Positions 46,562 to 55,099 of a DNA stretch of 64,000 bases are shown here, one piece after another. Numbering within the stretch: position 1 is the stretch's first letter; every line of letters begins with the position of its first letter. The DNA lies in contig CANRGJ010000012.1 of the NCBI GenBank assembly GCA_947630175.1, positions 17,114 through 81,113 of the forward strand, written 5' to 3'. The DNA comes from an uncultured Ruminiclostridium sp. GTDB taxonomy: Bacteria > Bacillota > Clostridia > Oscillospirales > Ruminococcaceae. A program made the translations under genes and the position numbers. A model generated the notes under the pieces. The model worked only from the letters and a program-made list of their open reading frames with translations. It did not search any database and was not told the DNA's origin.

Positions 46562-49500
46562 ATGGAAACAATAAAATTGCTCATATGGGACCTGGACGAA
46601 ACCTTCTGGAAAGGCACTCTTTCCGACGGTGAAATAACGCCCGTTCCCGAAAATATTGAGTTGGTAAAGTGCCTCACCGATCGCGGAATAGTAAACTCGA
46701 TCTGTTCCAAAAATGACTATGAAAAAACAAAAGCAAAGCTGGAGGAACTGGGTGTTTGGGAGTATTTTGTATTCCCTTCAATCGACTGGACTCCCAAGGG
46801 ACAGCGCGTCAAAAACATAATTTCGGATATGAATCTGCGTCCCGTAAACTGCCTTTTCATCGACGATAACGTGAACAACCTGGAAGAAGCAAAATTCGCA
46901 ACGGGGGGGGGTATAAACGTATCTCTGCCTGAGGATTTACCTGAACTGTTAAAAGATCCCGCTTTTGAAGGAAAAGATGACAGCGAACATTCCAGATTAA
47001 AGCAGTATAAGATCCTTGAGGAAAAAGCTGCCGCCAGAGCACAAAGCGGTTCAAACGAGGAGTTTCTGTATCAGTCTGAGATCCACGTTGAATTGATAGA
47101 GGATTGCAGCGATAAGCTTGTGCGTATCTATGAAATGATACACCGCAACAATCAGCTTAATTTCACAAAGGACAGGATTTCACAAGAGGAAGTCGACAGA
47201 ATATTTACCGACCCGGAAATAACCAGCGGCGTTGTGCACGTCACCGATAAATACGGTGATCATGGCATAATCGGTTGCTATGCGATAAAAGACGGAAAAG
47301 CGCTTCAACTTGTATTCTCCTGCCGTATTTTAGGTATGGGAGTTGAACAGTGGGTATACGCAGAGCTCGGTTATCCCGAAATTGAAGTGGTAGGTGAGGT
47401 CGCTACTGAACTTAACAAGACCGATAAGCCGGAGTGGATAAACAATACGGCTTCTGTTCAAAAAGAAACTGTCACTTCTTCTGATAAAACTCCCAAACTC
47501 ATTGTTTATGGTTCTTGCTCTTTGCGACCTGTCTGGGCATACTTGCAGCCTAAATTGCCTAATGCGAAATTTGCGGAGATAGATCCACGGCCATGTCCTT
47601 TAAATTTGGCAGTAGCACTGCGTGCTGCAGACGAGCAGAAGCGAGAGTGGATGTCAATGGTGGGGACAATAAATAATATTTATACATTTGACAAAGAAGT
47701 TTACAGTGAGAAAACCGACTATATTTTAATAACATTGCAGGGAATAGAAGGTATACGAAAGTATAAATCAAAAGCAACAGGTTCATATTTTTATTCTTTG
47801 CCGGTAGGTAGGAATAATGCTGATGAAAAATTTCTTGAAGATTATATTTGCTTAAAAGTGACTTCAAGGGATATGGAAGAAGAACTTTCATATATTTGTG
47901 AGCATTTGTCTTCAAATACTACTCTTTTGCTGCAAACTCTTCCGGAAGTTGAGTTTCCTCAGAAAGGGAAAGACGCTGATTATTACAGTCGTATTGAGCA
48001 AAATATTGTAGCTGATAAAATAACTAAAAAATATCAGAATGCTACGTTGATAGATATAAGAAAATATGCCAAGTTACCAATGGACTTTTTTGAACCGATA
48101 CCAGCTCATTATAACAGGAATATAGGTTATTTTTTAGCAAGTGATATAATTGATATAATGGGACTTGATAAAGAAGGAAAGAAAGGCCAAACAAATTCGT
48201 ATAACGCTCAAGATATAATCCCTGATTATGCGATAAATCAGGACTTTAATTTTCCTGAAGCAGGCATATCGTGTAAAATTGTAACTTACATATTGAATGG
48301 CGTTTTTACGGCACATATTAAAATGAAAAATAAAGGAGAATATTTATTCCAATATACTTTATGGCAAAACAGACAGATAAAATTTATATCAGAGTTATCA
48401 TCCAATCAGATTTTTAAAGCGAACATATTTGATGAAGGATTGTGGTGTGTGAATATTTCTTTTGTTAATCCGGAAAATCAATTGCAAATATGTAAGTTTA
48501 CATCTCGTTCAATAAATTTATATGCGGCAAATTACAGTAGTTTTATTGATCCTGCTAAACCCAATTATGGTAACGCCAAAATGACGGTGCAAAATTACGC
48601 AGGGAAAATTGTAAGCAATAGTGCAAAGTATACACAATTAGCTAATCAGGTCGTGGAAGTTGCCGCTATGGGGATTAACCCATTCGATTACTTTGAAGAA
48701 AATGATATTTATGAAATTGACCTTTTTATAGATGAAAAAGTAGGAAATTTAATTAGACCTTTTATGCACAACTCTAATGTTAAAATACGTTATATTTACA
48801 CGGCAGATAAGGTGTGGTGGCTTAAATCAACGCAAAAAAATTATTATATAAGCGATATAAACGGCAATCTTCCACTTGGTGATAAAGATGTTGTTTTGCT
48901 TGCCTTGAATGATTTTACGGACACAATAAGCATTTTTAGAAAGACAAATGCAAAATTAGTTTCGTTGCAGTATATCTTGAGTTATTTTTTAACAAAAAGT
49001 TTGTTTGTACGCAGATTAGGAAAAAAAGTTCCGAAAATAATTGCTCTAAGATCAGCCAATTTGTATCAATATCATGCTTTTCCATATGATAAATTAACCG
49101 CAAACGAAAAAGTGCTGATAAATAATATATTTATTAATGAAATCAATGTTTTGAAAAAAATATCCAGTGACTATGAAAATCTTCCATTGCAGCTTCAAAC
49201 GATTCCCAAAAATAAATTGCTTGAAACTATGAAAGTACCTAAAACTTATGTCGAAGCTGGTGATGGCATTCAAAAATTTAATGATATTTCAGAGAATTAT
49301 GTAAATATAATCAACGGAATAAGATGCACAATAGGGACTCCGGAAAGCTATATAGGAACTGTTTACATTTGCGGCGGTCCGCAGGCATTCGGGTATGGGG
49401 TCGAGGATTCGGAAACAATTGCCTCTTATTTGCAAAAAATTATTGGATTGCCATATAGAATAGTAAATTATTCTAATTGTTGGTTTGAAGATTATACCCC

Positions 49501-49789
49501 TGCGCTGCACCTTATTGAAAACACTGAGTTTAAGCAGAATGATATTGTTGTTTTTTTGCTCACAAATTGGCGGAGTACATTTTTTGAAAATTCATATAAC
49601 CACTGGCTCTGTTGGGAAGCCATAGAAGACCCTATTATAAAAGTCGACGCCTTCCCCCTCTTTGAAAAACGCGACCGTCCCGATTATTTCCTGCACAGAT
49701 ACGGCTACACCCCCGAATGTAACCTTGAGCTTGCCAAGCTGATCCGTGATGCTATTTACAAAAACATAAAATTATTCGATATCGAATGA
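46562..49789 (+). CDS. FkbH-like HAD / SGNH multi-domain protein
   Basis: 1075 residues behind AAAAGGAGAATATGA. Residues 1-290 are an FkbH-type HAD domain (IWDLDETFWKG, SICSKNDY, FIDDNVNN, then the FkbH-specific C-terminal part ending CRILGMGVEQWV). FkbH proteins load a glyceryl unit onto carrier proteins; related domains occur in surface-glycan clusters. Residues 305-525 resemble a DUF6270/SGNH-like domain (IVYGSCSLRPV). The C-terminal ~145 residues have an SGNH layout (GGPQAFGYGVEDSETIASYL), but the position of the nucleophile Ser is Pro, so this module may be inactive. A G9 run at 46903-46911 lies inside the HAD domain and could make expression phase-variable. It is the last gene of the glycan cluster. 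Confidence 0.8.
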   Translation: METIKLLIWDLDETFWKGTLSDGEITPVPENIELVKCLTDRGIVNSICSKNDYEKTKAKLEELGVWEYFVFPSIDWTPKGQRVKNIISDMNLRPVNCLFIDDNVNNLEEAKFATGGGINVSLPEDLPELLKDPAFEGKDDSEHSRLKQYKILEEKAAARAQSGSNEEFLYQSEIHVELIEDCSDKLVRIYEMIHRNNQLNFTKDRISQEEVDRIFTDPEITSGVVHVTDKYGDHGIIGCYAIKDGKALQLVFSCRILGMGVEQWVYAELGYPEIEVVGEVATELNKTDKPEWINNTASVQKETVTSSDKTPKLIVYGSCSLRPVWAYLQPKLPNAKFAEIDPRPCPLNLAVALRAADEQKREWMSMVGTINNIYTFDKEVYSEKTDYILITLQGIEGIRKYKSKATGSYFYSLPVGRNNADEKFLEDYICLKVTSRDMEEELSYICEHLSSNTTLLLQTLPEVEFPQKGKDADYYSRIEQNIVADKITKKYQNATLIDIRKYAKLPMDFFEPIPAHYNRNIGYFLASDIIDIMGLDKEGKKGQTNSYNAQDIIPDYAINQDFNFPEAGISCKIVTYILNGVFTAHIKMKNKGEYLFQYTLWQNRQIKFISELSSNQIFKANIFDEGLWCVNISFVNPENQLQICKFTSRSINLYAANYSSFIDPAKPNYGNAKMTVQNYAGKIVSNSAKYTQLANQVVEVAAMGINPFDYFEENDIYEIDLFIDEKVGNLIRPFMHNSNVKIRYIYTADKVWWLKSTQKNYYISDINGNLPLGDKDVVLLALNDFTDTISIFRKTNAKLVSLQYILSYFLTKSLFVRRLGKKVPKIIALRSANLYQYHAFPYDKLTANEKVLINNIFINEINVLKKISSDYENLPLQLQTIPKNKLLETMKVPKTYVEAGDGIQKFNDISENYVNIINGIRCTIGTPESYIGTVYICGGPQAFGYGVEDSETIASYLQKIIGLPYRIVNYSNCWFEDYTPALHLIENTEFKQNDIVVFLLTNWRSTFFENSYNHWLCWEAIEDPIIKVDAFPLFEKRDRPDYFLHRYGYTPECNLELAKLIRDAIYKNIKLFDIE

Positions 49790-49796
49790 TTTCAGC

Positions 49797-49826
49797 GCAT
49801 AATCCCCCTTTCCTCCTCACATACTA
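49797..49826 (+). promoter_or_regulatory. Candidate sporulation (SigG-type) promoter of spoVA
   Basis: GCATA, 18-base spacer, CATACTA resembles the forespore SigG/SigF pattern expected for spoVA operons. The predicted start would fall at the base of the hairpin at 49831-49852. Found by eye only. Confidence 0.35.
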
Positions 49827-49830
49827 CCAA

Positions 49831-49852
49831 CGCCCCCTTGAACAAGGGGGCG
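49831..49852 (+). terminator. Hairpin between the glycan cluster and spoVA
   Basis: CGCCCCCTTG-AA-CAAGGGGGCG followed by TGATTTCGTTATT. The stem is strong but the T-tract is weak; it probably ends the glycan transcript. Confidence 0.6.
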
Positions 49853-49913
49853 TGATTTCGTTATTACAGTTATTTCAGTTACTGCAATCTACATTGAATG
49901 TGAGGGAACGAAA

Positions 49914-50357
49914 ATGAAAATGACCACCGCCGAATACGACAGGCTTACCAAAAAAGCCTCGCCAAACACCAAGCTGTACCTGACCCTGCCCAAAGCCTTT
50001 GTGATAGGCGGGCTGATCTGCTGTCTGGGACAGGCTTTGTTCAACCTTTATTCCTACTGGGGATTAAACGAGATGAACGCCCGAAGCGTCACTTCCATAA
50101 CGCTGGTATTCTTCAGCGCCTTTCTGACAGGCTTCGGGCTGTACGACAAGATAGCAAAGCACGGCGGCGCAGGAACGCTGGTGCCTATAACCGGCTTTGC
50201 AAATTCCGTCGTTGCGCCCGCCCTTGAGTTCAAGACCGAGGGATTTGTGCTGGGAACGGCGGCAAAAATATTCATAATCGCAGGACCCGTGATAGTTTAC
50301 GGCATTGCGGCGTCCGTTATTTACGGAATAATTTTGTATTTGTTCCAACTGATGTAA
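49914..50357 (+). CDS. spoVAC: Stage V sporulation protein AC
   Basis: A 147-residue inner-membrane protein with about four hydrophobic segments, including FVIGGLICCLGQALFNLY and ITLVFFSAFLTGFGLY, and the SpoVA-typical GTLVPITGFANSVVAPALEF. SpoVAC is part of the channel that moves dipicolinic acid into the developing spore and out on germination, and it acts as a mechanosensitive channel in Bacillus. First gene of spoVAC-spoVAD-spoVAE. It shows that the host forms, or descends from, endospore formers. Confidence 0.95.
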   Translation: MKMTTAEYDRLTKKASPNTKLYLTLPKAFVIGGLICCLGQALFNLYSYWGLNEMNARSVTSITLVFFSAFLTGFGLYDKIAKHGGAGTLVPITGFANSVVAPALEFKTEGFVLGTAAKIFIIAGPVIVYGIAASVIYGIILYLFQLM

Positions 50358-50369
50358 GGAGGTGGGAAA

Positions 50370-51374
50370 ATGCTTATAAAAGACGGAACGATAGCTTTGG
50401 ACTCTCTCCCCTCGGTGACGGCTTACGCCTCTGCGGTGGGGAAAATGGAGAGCGAAGGACCTTTGGGAAAATGCTTCGACTTCACCACTCAGGACAACAC
50501 TCTGGGCGAAGTGAGCTGGGAGAAAAGCGAGAGCAAGCTCCAGCAGATAGCCTTTAACACTGCTCTCAGCAAGGGCAGGTTTTCTCAGAAGGACATCGAC
50601 GTGATGTTCGCAGGCGACCTGCTGAACCAGTGCGTCAGCTCCAGCGGCGGAGCAAAGGACACGGAGATACCGTTTGTGGGACTTTTCGGCGCCTGCTCCA
50701 CTATGGCGGAAAGCCTTGCGCTGGCAAGCATTTTCGTGGACAGCAAAGCGGCAAACAATGCCGCCGCCGTCACCTCCTCCCACTTCTGTTCGGCGGAAAG
50801 ACAGTTCCGCTTTCCCGTGAATTACGGCGGACAGCGCACTCCCACCGCCCAGTGGACGGCAACGGCGGCAGGCTGCGCAATAGTTTCATCTCACTGCAAG
50901 CCGCCCTATATCCGTTCGGTAACTATCGGAAAGATAAACGATATGGGCGTCACCGACGCCAACAATATGGGGGCGGCGATGGCTGCGGCGGCGTACGACA
51001 CCATTTCCCGCCACCTTGCAAACACCGCACAGCAGGTTAGCGACTTCGACCTTATCCTGACAGGCGATCTGGGGCAGGTGGGCAGTGATATGCTTAAGGA
51101 GCTGTTCAAGCGCGACGGCGTTGACATCTCGGCGGTGCATAACGACTGCGGACTTATGCTGTACGACAGGGAAAAGCAGGACGTTCACGCAGGCGGCTCA
51201 GGCTGCGGGTGCAGCGCCTCGGTGCTTTGCGGCTGTATTTTAAAGCAGATAGAGCAGGGAACGCTGAAAAACGTGCTGTTTGCGGCAACGGGAGCGCTTA
51301 TGTCCCCCACCATAAATCAGCAGGGGGAAAGTATCCCCGGCATAAGCCACGCAGTACAGCTTTCAGCGCAGTAA
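50370..51374 (+). CDS. spoVAD: Stage V sporulation protein AD
   Basis: A 334-residue soluble SpoVAD with a thiolase-like fold (AGDLLNQCVSSSGGAKD, GACSTMAESLALAS, HFCSAERQFRFPVNYGG). In Bacillus, SpoVAD binds dipicolinic acid and sits on the spore inner membrane with SpoVAC and SpoVAE. TAAGGAGGTGGGAAA gives a strong ribosome site and the gene starts 12 bases after spoVAC. Length is typical. Confidence 0.96.
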   Translation: MLIKDGTIALDSLPSVTAYASAVGKMESEGPLGKCFDFTTQDNTLGEVSWEKSESKLQQIAFNTALSKGRFSQKDIDVMFAGDLLNQCVSSSGGAKDTEIPFVGLFGACSTMAESLALASIFVDSKAANNAAAVTSSHFCSAERQFRFPVNYGGQRTPTAQWTATAAGCAIVSSHCKPPYIRSVTIGKINDMGVTDANNMGAAMAAAAYDTISRHLANTAQQVSDFDLILTGDLGQVGSDMLKELFKRDGVDISAVHNDCGLMLYDREKQDVHAGGSGCGCSASVLCGCILKQIEQGTLKNVLFAATGALMSPTINQQGESIPGISHAVQLSAQ

Positions 51375-51392
51375 GGAAAGGCAGGGAAAATT

Positions 51393-51764
51393 ATGGAAAT
51401 GTTTATGGAATATTTCTGGGCGTTCGTGATAGGCGGAGCGTTCTGCCTTGTGGGACAGCTTTTGATAGACCTGACAAAGCTGACCCCCGCAAGGATACTT
51501 GTAGCTTACGTCGTGGCGGGAGTAGTGCTGGGCGGCTGCGGCGTTTACGAGCCTATCGTTGAATTTGCGGGGGCAGGGGCGACAGTTCCCCTGACAGGCT
51601 TCGGCTACACCTTAGCTGAGGGAGTAAAAAAAGCGGTGGCCGAGGACGGACTTCTTGGCGCGTTCACAGGCGGCTTTACCGCAGGCGCGGCAGGACTTAC
51701 CGCGGCGGTGGTGTTCGGAATAATCGTCGCTCTCTGCTTTAAGCGTGGAGATAAAACAAGCTGA
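51393..51764 (+). CDS. spoVAE: Stage V sporulation protein AE (SpoVAEb-type)
   Basis: A 123-residue membrane protein with three to four hydrophobic helices (FWAFVIGGAFCLVGQLLID, VAYVVAGVVLGGCGVY, AGAAGLTAAVVFGIIVALCF) and the family stretch GATVPLTGFGYTLAEGV. It completes the minimal three-gene dipicolinic-acid channel operon found in Clostridia. It begins 18 bases after spoVAD and ends at a bidirectional terminator. Confidence 0.95.
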   Translation: MEMFMEYFWAFVIGGAFCLVGQLLIDLTKLTPARILVAYVVAGVVLGGCGVYEPIVEFAGAGATVPLTGFGYTLAEGVKKAVAEDGLLGAFTGGFTAGAAGLTAAVVFGIIVALCFKRGDKTS

Positions 51765-51768
51765 AAAT

Positions 51769-51806
51769 AAAACAAGCGCAGGTCGATCACCTGCGCTTGT
51801 TTTACT
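51769..51806. terminator. Bidirectional terminator between spoVAE and the XRE regulator
   Basis: AAAACAAGCGCAGGT-CGATC-ACCTGCGCTTGTTTT. A-rich left and T-rich right flanks allow termination from both sides; the minus-strand gene's stop codon lies within its right edge. Confidence 0.85.
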
Positions 51807-52326
51807 TTGTTCGTTTTTTCATTTTCACAAGTATAATTCCTGCAATCGCCCCGATAAAAATGACAGGCGATATTCTGACAAACAGCCATTCAAATGCATG
51901 AACCGCCGTTTCCATAACAGCGGTTTCGGAATCGCTGATATCCCAGTTCAAGTACGGACTGCCTGATTTCATAATGATTGCAAAGACAATGATCAAGCCA
52001 AAGCACAGTGCTATGAAAAACCAGACGAGTAATTTTCGCTGTACAGCTTTTCTATGTGCAAACCACAGATTTATAGCTTCCAGTTTTTCTGAGACAGTTT
52101 TTAAATCATATTCAGGATATTCAGCTTCAGCAACAGTTTCCCCAAGCAATATACTTACAGGCGTTTCAAGAACTTTCGACAAAGAAAGCAGCATTTCCGA
52201 ATCGGGAACTGATAATCCTTGCTCCCATTTAGAAATTGTCTGCCGCACTACGTTCAGCCTGACTGCAAGCTCCTCCTGTGAAAAACCTTTTGATTTTCTG
52301 GCGGCTTTTATGTTTTCGTTCAGCAT
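51802..52326 (-). CDS. XRE-family regulator with C-terminal membrane helices
   Basis: A 174-residue protein: an HTH_3 domain at residues 5-60 (AARKSKGFSQEELAVRL, RQTISKWEQGLSVPD), a linker, then two hydrophobic helices (LLVWFFIALCFGLIIVFAII and ISPVIFIGAIAGIILV). Membrane-tethered XRE regulators of this layout are common in Clostridia, but their signals are mostly unknown. It is monocistronic. A palindrome GACATAC-N5-GTATGTC upstream may be its own operator. No adjacent target gene on the same strand is evident. Confidence 0.88.
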   Translation of the reverse strand: MLNENIKAARKSKGFSQEELAVRLNVVRQTISKWEQGLSVPDSEMLLSLSKVLETPVSILLGETVAEAEYPEYDLKTVSEKLEAINLWFAHRKAVQRKLLVWFFIALCFGLIIVFAIIMKSGSPYLNWDISDSETAVMETAVHAFEWLFVRISPVIFIGAIAGIILVKMKKRTK

Positions 52327-52355
52327 ATTGGCAACCTCCGAATTTATTTAATATT

Positions 52356-52374
52356 GACATACAGACAGTATGTC
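52356..52374 (-). promoter_or_regulatory. Palindromic operator candidate upstream of the XRE gene
   Basis: GACATAC-AGACA-GTATGTC (7-bp arms, 5-base spacer), about 30 bases before the gene start, where an autoregulatory XRE site would be expected. Confidence 0.5.
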
Positions 52375-52477
52375 GGTTTGCAATATCAATTATAGGAGAA
52401 ATCTTCCGTTGCCGCAAGCAACGCATATTAACATTCGCATTTTCAGCCGTTATAAATCAAAAAATTAACTCGTTATT

Positions 52478-52587
52478 TCTTCCTCTTCACCAGAATTACC
52501 CCCCACAATTCCCGCCGCTATGGCGAGAATAACGGGAATTGCCAGAGCGACAATACCAATGATAACAAGTACGTTCATGCCGCTTGG
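52478..52587 (-). pseudogene. Duplicated 3' tail of the membrane-anchored protein gene
   Basis: The segment is nearly identical to 53540-53640, the 3' end of the gene at 53537-54979, including the code for VIIGIVALAIPVILAIAAGIVG. An insertion in a G-run (GGGGGG where the intact copy has GGGG) breaks the frame before the basic tail. At about 52587 similarity stops abruptly and an interspersed element begins, so the rest of the duplicate has been lost. Confidence 0.75.
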
Positions 52588-52716
52588 CAAAGCGGTTTTG
52601 CCGCGGATTTAAAATGACACCCGTTAATTTTCGCCTGCCATTTCAAATCCGTTTTCGCCAAAGGCGAAAACTCCACAACTCTTAACTTTGCACTTTTAAC
52701 TGTAAACTGTTTTAGT
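52588..52716. repeat. Interspersed palindrome-train element (copy at the duplicated gene tail)
   Basis: Contains GATTTAAAATGACACCC (a core variant), GTTTTCGCC-AAA-GGCGAAAAC (52651-52671) and the end CTCCACAACTCTTAACTTTGCACTTTTAACTGTAAACTGT. It starts exactly where the duplicated gene tail stops. Confidence 0.7.
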
Positions 52717-52744
52717 GGTTGTTGTTATTATTTTTCCTCAACAT

Positions 52745-53410
52745 TCATCTCACCGCAATATAAATATCCATACTCTCCCCGTCCACCTCAAAGCAGGGGA
52801 TAACGCCTTTGTCGTCACGCTCAAGACCGTTTACCCTGATATATTCCAACAGCGTCTGATAGCCCTTGGGAATTGACACAAAGGGGTTTTCAAAGGGGTT
52901 TGTTATGGTGATGGCGGCATACAGGTGATCCTCCTGCTGATGTATCTCACAGCCTGAGGGGGTCATTCCCTCGGGCAATATCCATGCCGCTTCATAACCG
53001 TGCATATTGTAAACATTTATCTGCTCCTGTGACAATACGGGAAAATCCCAGCCGATCACCTTGGGGTTTTCAACGCCGTTGCTGCGGGCAATGGTGAATA
53101 TCCTGTCAATGGCGTCGTCTTCGGGAATGGTGCTTACCACAGCGTGCTTTACATAACAAAAGCCCTTTACTGTTTCTGTACGCAGATTTGTGTAAATATC
53201 CTCAACACCGTTCATTTCACTTCTGAACAGGTCGTCTAACGAGCAGTTGAATAACTCGCACAGGAAGATAGCCTTGTCAATTTCTGGCTGGGCGTCGTCC
53301 AACTCCCACTTGGAAACTGTCTGTCTGCTCACCGCTAACTTTTCCGCAAGCTCCTCCTGAGTAAGATTTTTCATCTTCCGCAGAAATTGCAGATTTTTTC
53401 CCACGCTCAT
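52745..53410 (-). CDS. XRE-family regulator with GyrI-like effector-binding domain
   Basis: A 221-residue protein with an N-terminal HTH_3 domain (LRKMKNLTQEELAEKL, RQTVSKWELDDAQPE) and a C-terminal domain from about residue 75 that fits the GyrI-like/AraC effector-binding fold (VKHAVVSTIPEDDAI, MHGYEAAWILPEGM, CFEVDGESMDIYIAV). Such domains bind small hydrophobic or cationic ligands. AAAGGAG precedes the ATG and a TTGAAC-17-TACAAT promoter lies upstream. It may control the divergently placed or neighbouring secreted protein; this is not shown. Confidence 0.85.
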   Translation of the reverse strand: MSVGKNLQFLRKMKNLTQEELAEKLAVSRQTVSKWELDDAQPEIDKAIFLCELFNCSLDDLFRSEMNGVEDIYTNLRTETVKGFCYVKHAVVSTIPEDDAIDRIFTIARSNGVENPKVIGWDFPVLSQEQINVYNMHGYEAAWILPEGMTPSGCEIHQQEDHLYAAITITNPFENPFVSIPKGYQTLLEYIRVNGLERDDKGVIPCFEVDGESMDIYIAVR

Positions 53411-53452
53411 AAAAATTCTCCTTTACAGTAGATATTATCAGCTGACAGGAAC

Positions 53453-53481
53453 ATTGTAGCATAATGGCGGACGCTGTTCAA
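53453..53481 (-). promoter_or_regulatory. Promoter of the XRE-GyrI regulator
   Basis: TTGAAC, 17-base spacer, TACAAT on the minus strand, about 45 bases before the start codon. Confidence 0.75.
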
Positions 53482-53536
53482 CCAATTGTGTATTGCTTTT
53501 TCGGGAAAGCGTGCAACTTTCGGTTGCGTAAAGCGA

Positions 53537-54979
53537 TCAACTTTTCTTCCTCACAAGAATTATCCCCACAATTCCCGCCGCTATGGCGAGAATAACGGGA
53601 ATTGCCAAAGCGGCAATACCAATGATAAGAAGTACGTTTGCACCGCTTGAGGAGCTTACCGCAATTTCCTTCTCACATAGCGTAAACACAAGGTCCTTTT
53701 CGGGCAGTCCCTCGCAGGAGTAAAAATACCTCTGCTTATCGCCCTCGTCGCTGTCCATCTTCTCAAAGGGGAGCGCGGCAAAGCTGTCGATGTTATAGTC
53801 CTTGTCTATGATATAAAACGGGGTGTTTATCACAATGTCAAGCTGTCCGAAATCCGCCCAGGTCTCAGCGGGAGAGAGCAGATAGGTGTAGTCGCAAAGC
53901 GTGGGGTCGTACGATGTGTCTATATCGGGATAAACGGGGGCGGTAACTATGTTTTCCGCCCTTTCGCCCGGGGCAAGGGTCATCTCGTACTGATACCAGC
54001 GCATAAGCCTGCCGCTTATATCCTGCTCCCATTCATGGCGCAGGCAGATACCTCCTGCTCTGTCTTCCGTCAAAAAGTCCACCATTGCGTTGTACCAGTC
54101 GGTTTGGGAAATTTCCGAGTTCGGGTCATAGTCTTGCAGGGCAAATTCTTCAAAGCTCATTTCTTCAGTATTCGTCAGGGCAATCTCCCCGCTTACTTCG
54201 GTTTTCCAAGAGCCGTCGTCGTACAAATTCCATTTCAGCTCAAGATTTTCAGGGTCGCCAAGGCACCAGAGGATAACGGTGTCGCCGTTTTGCACGTCCA
54301 CCGAGCCCCTTTCGGTATTCCGTATATCGGCGTTTGTGGTCCTGTATCCCGACATTCCCTCTAAAATAAGCGCGCTTTCGCCGTTTTTCGTGACGGAGAG
54401 AACGGCGTCCGTAAAGTCGCCTTTTTCCGCTGAAAGCCCGCTTACCTTGTAGGTGTACTTGTATACGGGAAGGTCGGGGGAATAAATGTATTCTTCCCTG
54501 TATTCGTCCTTCAGCCTGCTCAGATCTCTTTCAAGGTCAAAATATCCCGTGGAAAGGGTGTGGCGCAGGACAGTTTCTGTCTTTTCTCCGTTCAGGGTAA
54601 CGCCGTATTTTTCCGCCTCCGCCTGATAAACCTCGTCAGTTCTATCGTAAAAATATTCGGGGAGCTTGCCGAAAGGGAACACCAGCGTAGCGGTGACCTT
54701 GTAATCGGCGGGATTGTAAAAAGTGTAATTCGCTGTGACGGAATTTTTGTAATCCCTTATTTGTGAAACGTCTTCATAATAATTACCGGGAGCTTCGGTT
54801 ATGTCAAATGTGAGGACTTCCCTCTCCACCGTTATGGGGCAGTTCTTGTCGCTTGTCATAGTCCCCGTTGCGTCAACGCCGTTCCAGTACATCTGGGCGG
54901 AATTTGCGTATGCGGAAACTGAAAGGGCGGAAACCGAAACGGCTGTCGCCAAAATCACTGTAATGAATTTTTTTATCAT
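53537..54979 (-). CDS. Secreted, C-terminally membrane-anchored protein of unknown function
   Basis: 480 residues from ATG 54979 (TGAGGTGTGCT upstream; the ten extra codons of the longer frame are rejected). The N-terminus is a signal peptide (IKKFITVILATAVSVSALS, likely cut after SAYA). A large extracellular part of beta character follows. The C-terminus is one membrane helix (LLIIGIAALAIPVILAIAAG) and a short basic tail VRKKS. No catalytic motif was recognised. A TTGACA-17-TACAAT promoter lies 85 bases upstream, back to back with asnS. A truncated copy of its 3' end lies at 52478-52587, showing past duplication. Confidence 0.8.
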   Translation of the reverse strand: MIKKFITVILATAVSVSALSVSAYANSAQMYWNGVDATGTMTSDKNCPITVEREVLTFDITEAPGNYYEDVSQIRDYKNSVTANYTFYNPADYKVTATLVFPFGKLPEYFYDRTDEVYQAEAEKYGVTLNGEKTETVLRHTLSTGYFDLERDLSRLKDEYREEYIYSPDLPVYKYTYKVSGLSAEKGDFTDAVLSVTKNGESALILEGMSGYRTTNADIRNTERGSVDVQNGDTVILWCLGDPENLELKWNLYDDGSWKTEVSGEIALTNTEEMSFEEFALQDYDPNSEISQTDWYNAMVDFLTEDRAGGICLRHEWEQDISGRLMRWYQYEMTLAPGERAENIVTAPVYPDIDTSYDPTLCDYTYLLSPAETWADFGQLDIVINTPFYIIDKDYNIDSFAALPFEKMDSDEGDKQRYFYSCEGLPEKDLVFTLCEKEIAVSSSSGANVLLIIGIAALAIPVILAIAAGIVGIILVRKKS

Positions 54980-55063
54980 AGCACACCTCAAAGTCAGGTC
55001 AAAGGGCATATCTGCGGAGCTTTCAGCGTTTGCAAAGCCGCTTCGCAGGTCTTAACTGTCAAT

Positions 55064-55092
55064 ATTGTAGCATAAATATTTTTTCCTGTCAA
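55064..55092 (-). promoter_or_regulatory. SigA promoter of the secreted protein gene
   Basis: TTGACA, 17-base spacer, TACAAT on the minus strand. Confidence 0.88.
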
Positions 55093-55099
55093 TTTGCCC

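Noticed and set aside
51802..53410. A toxin-antitoxin module formed by the two XRE genes
   Set aside because: Neither has a small partner gene; one carries membrane helices and the other a GyrI-like ligand domain, and each has its own control region.
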